A stretch of 64,000 nt of DNA from Leptospira tipperaryensis (lineage in GTDB: Bacteria; Spirochaetota; Leptospiria; Leptospirales; Leptospiraceae). The translations under genes and the position numbers were made by a program. Each line of letters opens with the position of its first letter. Position 1 is the stretch's first letter. The notes under the pieces were generated by a model. It worked only from the letters and a program-made list of their open reading frames with translations, did no database searches and was not told the DNA's origin. Positions 19,456 to 27,125 of the stretch are shown piece by piece. Where the stretch lies: positions 3,220,001-3,284,000 of the forward strand of contig NZ_CP015217.1 of the NCBI RefSeq assembly GCF_001729245.1. The letters are read 5' to 3'.

Positions 19456-22089
19456 ATGTATACGAAACTTACAGATTATCTTTTAAGAAAGGTTAAACTT
19501 TTCAAATGGGAAGCTCCCGCCTTGGTCTGGTTTTTCAGCTTGGCAGCGGCCATCGTTCTGATTGCAGCTTTCTCTTTCGGAATGTTGAAATTGGTTTTTC
19601 CTTATTCAGCTCCTTCCGAATTTTTGATCATTACTTTTTTTGGAGCCATTGCGCTCCTACTCTTCGGTCTTTGTTCCCTGCTTCTCTATGTGATTTTCCC
19701 GAGCCACAAACAATTTTTCATTTTTACTTTGATTCTTTCCGGAATTTGTTTTGCGACGAACTCGTATGTCCTCAATCACGAAGTGTTTCCTCCTTTTACG
19801 GAAAGAACCGTATGGGCCCTGTGGATTTCCTTTACGTTACTCGCGGCTTCTCTTTTTTCCGATCGAATTCCAAAGTCGATTCTTCCTTTCTTTCAACCCT
19901 TCCTCATACTCGGCGCTTTTATATCCGTTGCGTTTGTCCTCGTCTTGGCTCCTTTGATGGCCTTTAGTTGGGCTCTTGTTTGGATGGCGGGACTTGGATT
20001 TCTTCCCTACGGTCCTTTGTTTTCGATGTTCGCATTCGGATATTCCATTTTTCTAATTCATTCTAAACTTGAAGAATGGAAAAAGAAAATGTCTTTCGCT
20101 CTTATAATGTCGTCCGTATTTTTTCTGCTGAGTTATTCTACTTATTACTTTATTCAATGGAATCACGCTGACGGGATTCTCACCAAACCGGAAATTTTAG
20201 AAGGCCACAATCGTATCGACACCGACTTGCCGGAATGGATTCAAAAAGCCGGAAGACTGCGCGCCAACCACGTAACGGAGATGGTATTACAACCCGATCG
20301 AACATCCCAGATGGGTTTGTTCGCTTCTCAGAGTCAGTTCGATCCTCTTGCCTACTTTGCTTCGCAGGGATTTCTTTCCTTGTTTCGTACGGAACGAGAA
20401 ACTCGTATTACTCCGGAGGATGCTGGAAGAATTCTGCATCTTCTTTTCGGAAGGTCGCACGCGTATCTCGAACGTTTGTGGAGAGGAAATTCCCTGATCA
20501 CGACGGATATAGATTCTCACGTTCAAGTTTATCCCGAACTCAGAGTTTCTTACACCGAAACTACGATTTCCATCTATAACGAAAATTCTTCTTCCGATCG
20601 TTCCTTTCTTCGTTTTGGATCGATGTTCGCCACATCGGAGGAAGCGATCTATACGATCACTGTTCCGGAAGGAAGTATCTGTACAAAACTTTCTCTTTGG
20701 GTAAACGGAGAAGAACGTCCTGCGAGGCTTACGTTTAAGTCAACGGCGCGTAACGCGTATGCTACGATCGTAGGCACCGAAAGAAGAGACCCTTCCTATG
20801 TGGAATGGTTGGACGGAAACCGACTTCGTCTTCGTGTTTTTCCGGTGAACCCCGAAGACTATCGTATGGTAAGAATCGGAATCGTATCTCCTCTAAAATC
20901 AAACGGAAACACTCTTACTTACGAACGGATTCGATTGGAAGGCCCAGTCTCCGACTTCGCGGATCAAAAGGTAAACGTGGATCTGTTCAGTTCTGCGTCG
21001 ATCGATCTCGACACTTCGGGAATTTCACTCAAAGAAAAAATCGTGCCCGATTCTCAAGTGCGTCAGTGGGCGGGCAAAAGCGGTTTCTTGGGCTGGTCTT
21101 TTTCTTTTCCCGCGACCCCCACAAAAGGAAACGTTTCCGCAGGAGGGATGACATACAACGTGCTTCCGGAACAAAACGAGTCGTTCGCATTTCAACCGGA
21201 CGGAATGATCGTAGTTCTGAACGAAGCCCTCTCTCGTTCCGAATGGAAAAAGTTGATCAAGAATCTGTATGAGTTTAAAATTCCGATTACAATTCTTACA
21301 AACCAATGGTTTCAGACAAAAGATTCCGAAAAAGCGATGCGTTATTTGGACGAATGTGAAATCCCCGCTTTTAATCTTTTCCCTCTTCATCTAAAGGAAA
21401 TCGTAACCGGCCAAAACATCGGAAAAAATCCTCTTTGGATCGTCGCGGGGGAGAATCAATCCATCCCTTTTGGAGAACTTCGCGGCTCCGAACGATTTAC
21501 AAATATGCAACGAGCCGCCAACGCACGAAGAGAAACTCCGAAGATCGCAATCATCAACGGTAAAAAATCCGAATACGTCGCGAGCCTCGTCGATCTGGAA
21601 CAGATCGTTCCCGTTGCGGAAAGTGAAAAGGAACTGATCGAGGTTTTGAAAAACCGGCAAATCACTCTGCCGATTCAAAAAGAAGAAACGATTTCTCTTC
21701 CCTACGCCGGAATAACTCTCGAAAAATCAAACCAAACAGATGTTAAACGACCCGGCGGGGATCTTTTAATTCGAATGCTGATCCAGAGAAAAATAATGCG
21801 ACAACTGGGAAAACGATTCTTTGATAAGGATTTGGAGAATGGAGATCTGGTCGAATTGGCTCGAGACGCAATGGTGGTTTCTCCCGTTTCCACTCTGATT
21901 GTATTGGAAAGCGAAAACGACTACAATCGTTTCGGAATCAAAGCCGGCGCTTCGGCTCTTGGTCAGAGTAAACTGGAAGCTCCAGGCGCGGTGCCGGAAC
22001 CCGGAGAATGGCTATTGCTCCTTTGTATTTCGCTCGGATTGTTTCTTTATTTCAGATTTCAAAAAAGACATTCTTTTTTTGGAATGTGA
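19456..22089 (+). CDS. XrtN-system VIT-domain membrane protein with PEP-CTERM signal
   Basis: The protein has 877 residues from the ATG at 19456; upstream in-frame starts at 19336 and 19393 have no good ribosome-binding site. The first 240 or so residues form about seven membrane helices beginning APALVWFFSLAAAIVL. A large exported part contains a VIT-like beta-sandwich (YPELRVSYTETTISIYNENSSS, SICTKLSLWVNGEERPARL) typical of inter-alpha-trypsin-type adhesins. The C-terminus has the exosortase recognition signal VPEPGEW at 846-852, a hydrophobic helix and a basic end (FQKRH). The gene directly precedes the exosortase (21 bp), so it is the probable dedicated substrate. The function of this system is unknown. 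Confidence 0.83.
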   Translation: MYTKLTDYLLRKVKLFKWEAPALVWFFSLAAAIVLIAAFSFGMLKLVFPYSAPSEFLIITFFGAIALLLFGLCSLLLYVIFPSHKQFFIFTLILSGICFATNSYVLNHEVFPPFTERTVWALWISFTLLAASLFSDRIPKSILPFFQPFLILGAFISVAFVLVLAPLMAFSWALVWMAGLGFLPYGPLFSMFAFGYSIFLIHSKLEEWKKKMSFALIMSSVFFLLSYSTYYFIQWNHADGILTKPEILEGHNRIDTDLPEWIQKAGRLRANHVTEMVLQPDRTSQMGLFASQSQFDPLAYFASQGFLSLFRTERETRITPEDAGRILHLLFGRSHAYLERLWRGNSLITTDIDSHVQVYPELRVSYTETTISIYNENSSSDRSFLRFGSMFATSEEAIYTITVPEGSICTKLSLWVNGEERPARLTFKSTARNAYATIVGTERRDPSYVEWLDGNRLRLRVFPVNPEDYRMVRIGIVSPLKSNGNTLTYERIRLEGPVSDFADQKVNVDLFSSASIDLDTSGISLKEKIVPDSQVRQWAGKSGFLGWSFSFPATPTKGNVSAGGMTYNVLPEQNESFAFQPDGMIVVLNEALSRSEWKKLIKNLYEFKIPITILTNQWFQTKDSEKAMRYLDECEIPAFNLFPLHLKEIVTGQNIGKNPLWIVAGENQSIPFGELRGSERFTNMQRAANARRETPKIAIINGKKSEYVASLVDLEQIVPVAESEKELIEVLKNRQITLPIQKEETISLPYAGITLEKSNQTDVKRPGGDLLIRMLIQRKIMRQLGKRFFDKDLENGDLVELARDAMVVSPVSTLIVLESENDYNRFGIKAGASALGQSKLEAPGAVPEPGEWLLLLCISLGLFLYFRFQKRHSFFGM

Positions 22090-22110
22090 TTTAGGAATTC
22101 TTTTATACCG

Positions 22111-23433
22111 ATGTCCGTTTACAATCGAACGATCCTTTCCGTCTGTCTTCTGATTGCGATTTGTATAATCCCGATGGCAGTCGTCGGGAAGGATTTACTC
22201 AGCGTTCGTTCCGCATTTGAGTTATACCCTCTTTTATTTTTACCGCTCTTTCTGCGCGCTGGCGAAGGAAAAAGAAATCCCTGGTTGTTTTTACCGGGGC
22301 TCTCCTTTGTGATCGCGGGAATTTTTTATCAAAGACTCAGCCTCGTTTGGATCGGATCCTTTTGGAATCTTCTTGCCTTACTTCAAGTCAGTGGAATCCG
22401 GTTTGCTTGGCCGGTTCCGTTTTTCGTCTTCGCAATTCCTCCGATCACCGGATTTGGTTCCCTATTTTTAGGATTTCAACTTCGTCTGATCGTAACCGAA
22501 TGGAGCGTTTGGCTCTTACGTTTTTTGGATCCGTCAAGCTCCGCACTCGGAAATCAAATCTTTTACAATGGAGAATTTTTTACAGTCGATCGAGCTTGCG
22601 AAGGAATGAAAATGGGACTTGCTTCCATCCTTATTTCGACGGCCTTTGTTCTTCGCTCTCGGCGGACGGGTGCCGTTTTGATTTCGATCTCAACTCTCCC
22701 GCTTTGGTTTTTTTCCAATCTGATTCGAGTTTGTGTATTAGTTTTATTTAATATTTCGGCTTCCTCCTGGAGGCACGAATTTATGGGTGTGACCTTTTTT
22801 ATCGCCGGAGTTGTCATTCCTCTGAGCGCGATCGCATTGTTCTTCCCAAACCCGAGTCAAAAGGGATTGATTCAATTCTCTGAACTGCGCTTAAAACTGC
22901 CTTCCAAAATCGCCTGGTTGATTCTTCCTTTATTGACGATCGCGTTTCTCACTCAAAATATCTTTCTATCTCCAAAATCACATCTTTGGCCTTCCAAAAT
23001 TCTTACCTTTACATTGGATCCCGATTCCACGCGAAGCGATTCTCGCATAGCAGTCTATCGATCCGAAAAAAACTATCTGATTCTCAAACGCGATTTATTC
23101 GCGATCGGAACCGGACATGATCCGAGAATCTGTTTTGAAGCGGTCGGCTTTTCTTTTATGGAGCAAGGGGGAGAGAATGGAATCCAAAAGGCTCGGCTCA
23201 AAAGCCCTTCGGGTGAGGAACCGATTCTTTTGTGGTGGTATTCGGTTTCAGAACGACCCTATGCCGAAGAGTTCAAGGGTGATAGGACTACGGCGCCGCA
23301 TCGTGCTTCTTCCAATGGAGATTGGCGCTGGAAACGTTTTCGAGGTTCGGACGTGATTCAGTGGAATTTATACGGCCCCGATGAGAAAGAACTTCGCACA
23401 ATCTTAGAATCGCTTTCCAATCCTCCGCGTTGA
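22111..23433 (+). CDS. xrtN: Exosortase N (XrtN-like transpeptidase)
   Basis: The 440-residue protein has eight or so membrane helices and the exosortase catalytic triad: Cys163 in VDRACEGMKMGL, Arg206 in SNLIRVCVL and His222 in WRHEFMG. A C-terminal soluble region of about 150 residues (from LTFTLDPDS) resembles the EpsI-like periplasmic extension fused to some exosortases. Exosortases cleave and re-attach proteins with PEP-CTERM tails. The only visible candidate substrate is the VIT protein immediately upstream. Assignment to the N type rests on this gene partner and on Leptospira being a known host of that type. The start has no clear Shine-Dalgarno sequence, so coupling with the upstream gene is likely. 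Confidence 0.85.
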   Translation: MSVYNRTILSVCLLIAICIIPMAVVGKDLLSVRSAFELYPLLFLPLFLRAGEGKRNPWLFLPGLSFVIAGIFYQRLSLVWIGSFWNLLALLQVSGIRFAWPVPFFVFAIPPITGFGSLFLGFQLRLIVTEWSVWLLRFLDPSSSALGNQIFYNGEFFTVDRACEGMKMGLASILISTAFVLRSRRTGAVLISISTLPLWFFSNLIRVCVLVLFNISASSWRHEFMGVTFFIAGVVIPLSAIALFFPNPSQKGLIQFSELRLKLPSKIAWLILPLLTIAFLTQNIFLSPKSHLWPSKILTFTLDPDSTRSDSRIAVYRSEKNYLILKRDLFAIGTGHDPRICFEAVGFSFMEQGGENGIQKARLKSPSGEEPILLWWYSVSERPYAEEFKGDRTTAPHRASSNGDWRWKRFRGSDVIQWNLYGPDEKELRTILESLSNPPR

Positions 23434-23476
23434 TCGTTTGCGTTTTAAAATTCGCTTAACAATTTTGTAATGCGAC

Positions 23477-23655
23477 CTATCGACTCCAGTCTATGCAGAA
23501 CGTTCCCGTAGCCGGATGATCCTTTCCGCCCATACACGCAATCTTAGGTTCACAGGATTGGATCAAAGTATGATGACGAGCTCCGGCCCGGCGATCCCGC
23601 TGCATTGACAAAGTAGGAATAGAATCGAGAGTTTCAAGAGAAAACAACGTTTCAT
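23477..23655 (-). pseudogene. Candidate frameshifted small cysteine-rich lipoprotein
   Basis: A minus-strand ATG at 23655 opens a signal-peptide-like frame, MKRCFLLKLSILFLLCQCSG, which stops after 30 residues. A second frame overlapping it runs from 23605 to 23477 and encodes a Cys-rich tail containing SCEPKIACMGGKDHPATG and FCIDWSR. Joining the two near residue 18 would give one small lipoprotein of about 60 residues. This is inference: the intact gene may not exist, and neither part has a strong ribosome-binding site (TAGG about 14 bases upstream). The surrounding 515-bp gap holds nothing else that was recognised. Confidence 0.35.
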
Positions 23656-23948
23656 ATAGAAATTAACCTAAAAAGAGAAAACTTTTCGCTTAGTTTTTTT
23701 TCATAGAATCTTTTTTTAATCGGCTCGAGCAAATTTTTATACCAAGAAAGAATATTAGAATTACAGAATTTTCTAATTTTTAGAATACATTCGATTCAAA
23801 CAAGAAGAGGATTCTATAAAGAAATTCTTTGAAAAACGGAATCGTAAAGATATAATTTATGCGTGAGGAAAACAAGTTTAAAGATTAGAATCTAAAGGAT
23901 TTTCGAAATCGGAATTTTCAAAGACGGACCAAAACGAAACGGTTTCCA

Positions 23949-24704
23949 TCACTGACGCACACAGACAAGTTTCTTTGTCGCATTGCACGGATCCGAAAAA
24001 CCTCCCGAGTTGATCGCGGTCGCGTTCGTTACGGCTCCGGCTCCGAATTCTCCGGTAGAACCGCCGGTTCCGTCCATCCAGTTATTGCACGTATCTCCCA
24101 CGCTGATCGTCCAGTCATTGGCTAACCCAGTCCACCAGAGGTTTGCTCCGCTTGCATCCAAAAAGGATACGATCGGAAACAAAGCGATCCCCGCCGAATT
24201 AGTCGTGAACACTTTTATGGGACTTGCCACCGTGCCGCGATAGTAATCCCGATTTGGCAAAAGAATCCAATTCGAATTTTCAGCGATATTAGTACAGTTT
24301 GCGGTTGCATTACAAGCTCTTCGAATCGGAGCCAAGTTAGACACGATCAAAGCTTTATAATCGGCTCCGGTTCCAGGCAAAGAAGCGAAGTTCGCGTTCT
24401 TCTCGGCGCTACAGATGGAATCCGCGCCCGTTACGGTTCCCGCCCCCAAAAGACCGTTGGAAGGATTGATCGTCACAAAAAGATATTTAAAGGCAAGATT
24501 TGGATCGCTCGGGGAAGTTGTAGAATTTTGAGTGAACGCGCTGGAATTGAGCAGAGCCAAAAACAAAGTTCCCGAGTTCAGGTCCGGAAACGGTGCAGAA
24601 CAACGAAATAACGATATAAACAATAAAAGAATATATGCATTTATTGGAATATACTTCAAAATCCGTTTCGATAAGAAGAAAAATTTCCCGAGGATAGAAT
24701 TCAT
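23949..24704 (-). CDS. DUF1554 lipoprotein
   Basis: This 251-residue protein has a basic, long signal peptide ending SLFRC, with the likely lipidated Cys35, and the DUF1554 domain common in leptospiral surface proteins. The domain shows YLFVTINPSNGLLG, GADSICSAEKNANF, NWILLPNRDYYRG, LWWTGLANDWTISVGDTCNNW and the final CNATKKLVCVRQ, with conserved cysteines. The function of DUF1554 is unknown; its shape is C-type-lectin-like in my reading. The ATG at 24704 overlaps the previous stop by four bases, which rules against a start at 24782. It is the last gene of the cyclase operon. Confidence 0.85.
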   Translation of the reverse strand: MNSILGKFFFLSKRILKYIPINAYILLLFISLFRCSAPFPDLNSGTLFLALLNSSAFTQNSTTSPSDPNLAFKYLFVTINPSNGLLGAGTVTGADSICSAEKNANFASLPGTGADYKALIVSNLAPIRRACNATANCTNIAENSNWILLPNRDYYRGTVASPIKVFTTNSAGIALFPIVSFLDASGANLWWTGLANDWTISVGDTCNNWMDGTGGSTGEFGAGAVTNATAINSGGFSDPCNATKKLVCVRQ

Positions 24705-25519
24705 TCGAGTTCTTTTCGAAAACTTACTTCGATTCTTCCCAGAGAAAGAAGCGGGTTTGTCAATGAATCGGGGTATGTCCATCTTGAATAACTTTCCGAT
24801 TTCGATTCTATCAAAACGGTAGTAGAATGGAAAGAACGTTTTTCCAACCAGACATTCAAACCATAACTCAAAAGGGCTAATACCCCTATGCTGACTTGAT
24901 TATTTTGATGTCGATTGTATTCTTTTTTATCTTCTTCTCTCTGATGAATAAAATAAAGGCTTACCGGCAGAGGAGAATAAAGAGTGACTAACGTTAAAAA
25001 AGCGGAGTCGTTCGTAGCTGATTGCGAAAGCGAATTTCCGGCATTTCTTTCTGCGTTACCCGCAACCGCCAAGGCTCCGAACCAAAAAATGATAAGCGAA
25101 GCTCTTCCGTATTCTTTTTTTTCCAACGGAAGCAAACCCGGCACCCAAACCTTCCAGGGAGAAGCCGCGGCCAGAGCCAATTTTTTTTCGGCCTCTACCA
25201 CACTTTTGGGTCGATCCTGTTCCACGAGAAAAGCCGACCACTGACTCCAAGAGGAAGGTTTTCCGAATCGATTGAGAGCTGAAATTCTAAACTCGTATTC
25301 GCCCGCTGGAATCTTAAATTCCAAACTATTGGTGGATACCTTTTCCTCTTTTGCGATCGTATCCTCTAATCCCTTTTTTCTGATTTCAATCTTATAACCG
25401 TTGTTCCCTTTGACTTCGTTCCATTCTATATAGTAGGTATAGTTTTTATCTTCTGAATATACTGAATTGCTAATAAATATACAAAACAGAATCGAAAGAC
25501 AACGCGCAGATATTTTCAA
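24701..25519 (-). CDS. Exported FN3-like membrane protein of unknown function
   Basis: The 272-residue protein starts with a signal peptide (LSILFCIFISNSVYSED). A fibronectin type III-like domain follows (about 27-100: YYIEWNEVKGNNGYKIEI, GEYEFRISALNRFGKPSSW, then SQWSAFLVE). A region with about three hydrophobic segments (ASLIIFWFGALAVAGN, LVTLYSPLPVSLYFIH, VSIGVLALLSYGLNVW) completes it and resembles DUF5683-type envelope proteins. It lies four bases after the FecR-like gene and overlaps the DUF1554 gene by four, so it is part of the same envelope-associated operon. No enzyme motif was seen. Confidence 0.72.
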   Translation of the reverse strand: MKISARCLSILFCIFISNSVYSEDKNYTYYIEWNEVKGNNGYKIEIRKKGLEDTIAKEEKVSTNSLEFKIPAGEYEFRISALNRFGKPSSWSQWSAFLVEQDRPKSVVEAEKKLALAAASPWKVWVPGLLPLEKKEYGRASLIIFWFGALAVAGNAERNAGNSLSQSATNDSAFLTLVTLYSPLPVSLYFIHQREEDKKEYNRHQNNQVSIGVLALLSYGLNVWLEKRSFHSTTVLIESKSESYSRWTYPDSLTNPLLSLGRIEVSFRKELE

Positions 25520-25523
25520 TCGT

Positions 25524-27125
25524 TTATTCCTCTTTTTTCCCGCTGGCCTTCGCTTCCGGAGCCGCCAGCTCTTCTCTCAATACGATCTTAAAGTCCGATC
25601 GAGTTTGATTGGATTCGTCTCCTTCCTGAGTCAAGGACCAGGAGAATTTCCCGACGTCTAACACGCTTAAGTCGGTCAATTGAAAGGATTCTCCGGTTAC
25701 GGAACGTTTCAGGATCGATTCTCCATTGGCCCCGTATAAGTTTAGGTTCCATTTTTCCGTCCGCGAATTGGAACTGTGTTTCCATCGAAACACCATCGAA
25801 TTTTTTCCAGTCATATCGACGACTCTGCCTTTGATCGGAAAAACCAAAGCAGGAAGAGTTGAAACTTCCTTTGGCTGCGTTTGACTTTCCTTTATATTAG
25901 ATTCTTCCTTTTGCGAAGTTTCAATTTTTATTTCGGAAGAAGTTCCAGCCGGAATCGGATCCTTTTGTGCGAGTGTCACGTTTTCTACTTGAAAGGATCT
26001 TGTTTCCGAAATTGCTTCCGTACCGGGCAAGTTTGAGAATGACTTCACCCTCCAATGATACTTTCCTCCCGAAAGAGGAATCGAAATCGAAGTTTTGAAA
26101 ACGGTCAATTGTCTGAGTCCGTTTTTAAAATCGGGAGATTCTGAAATTTCAAGAATATAACCCGTAGCCAGACGAGAAGGCCTCCAACGAAACGACTGAA
26201 GGGAACTTCCTTCTAGCAAAGTATTTTTTAATGGGAAAAGAAGAGTGACGGGAGGATTCGGGAGAACGCGAAACTTTCGAGTTGCTGAATTTTTTTTCTT
26301 ATCGAAAGACAAAATTCTCCAGAAATAAATTCCTTCGGGAAGATTGGCCTCCGTTGTTTCTCCTTTGATTTCTTTTTTAAGAATCAGAGGGGAAAAATTT
26401 CGATTCAGAGATATTTCTAAAAAGCCGGACGACAACGCTCCGTTCGAATTCCAACGAAAACTAATCTTGGCCTCTCCCGTTTCCGGAAAAATTCTATGAT
26501 TGTCTTGGGGTTCTAAGAGTTCCAATTCCTCCTGGATCGGCAAAATGGAATCGTTTGCTACTTTTGCTTTTTCCCCTTCTTTGAGGATTCCTTTTTCCTG
26601 ATTTCCATTAAACCATTTCAGATTCCCCTTCGAGGACTCTATAAAATTTTCGTCCCCGTTTTCGTTGCGCGTTATGCGAAACAGACTTGATTCGTTTCCG
26701 GTCTTTAGGGTTGTTTTTCCGGATGACAAAACCACCGGTCTGGAAGAATGAACGCGGATGGAACCTTCCTCCAATTCTAAAAGTTCCTCTTCCTCTTTTA
26801 GATTGATCACGATCATAGATCTCGGATCCAATTCGAATTTTGTTCCGGAAGTCAGAGTTACCACCGCTTCGGAAAGTTCATCCGTCCTTACGGAGTCATG
26901 GTTGAAGATCGGAAAATTTTGTTCCACGTCCTGCCAGACCATACGATCCGAAAATTTTCTCTGCGCAGTTCTATACTTAAACGTAATATTCCCTACGGTT
27001 TCCTTTCTGCCTTCCCCGAAATCCGCGGTCCCTTCTTTCCAAAAAAGAAAAAGCGAACCCGTAAAAACGAACAAAGAAAAGACTCCTACTTGAATTTCCT
27101 TTCTAAATTTGGAATAAAGATTCAT
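25524..27125 (-). CDS. FecR-domain membrane-anchored protein with Ig/FN3-like repeats
   Basis: From the ATG at 27125, which overlaps the cyclase stop as ATGA, the protein has 533 residues. One N-terminal membrane helix (VGVFSLFVFTGSLFLFW) is followed by a FecR-type domain (about 85-200, DSVRTDELSEAVVTLTSGTKFELDPRS). Three repeat regions of about 90 residues follow with a shared strand pattern such as FRWNSNGALSSGFLEIS, FRWRPSRLATGYILEIS and FRWKHSSNSRTEKWNLN, typical of FN3/Ig-like modules in spirochaetes. It is probably periplasmic. In other genomes FecR domains relay envelope signals to sigma factors; none is adjacent here, and the partner may instead be the adenylate cyclase. Confidence 0.78.
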   Translation of the reverse strand: MNLYSKFRKEIQVGVFSLFVFTGSLFLFWKEGTADFGEGRKETVGNITFKYRTAQRKFSDRMVWQDVEQNFPIFNHDSVRTDELSEAVVTLTSGTKFELDPRSMIVINLKEEEELLELEEGSIRVHSSRPVVLSSGKTTLKTGNESSLFRITRNENGDENFIESSKGNLKWFNGNQEKGILKEGEKAKVANDSILPIQEELELLEPQDNHRIFPETGEAKISFRWNSNGALSSGFLEISLNRNFSPLILKKEIKGETTEANLPEGIYFWRILSFDKKKNSATRKFRVLPNPPVTLLFPLKNTLLEGSSLQSFRWRPSRLATGYILEISESPDFKNGLRQLTVFKTSISIPLSGGKYHWRVKSFSNLPGTEAISETRSFQVENVTLAQKDPIPAGTSSEIKIETSQKEESNIKESQTQPKEVSTLPALVFPIKGRVVDMTGKNSMVFRWKHSSNSRTEKWNLNLYGANGESILKRSVTGESFQLTDLSVLDVGKFSWSLTQEGDESNQTRSDFKIVLREELAAPEAKASGKKEE

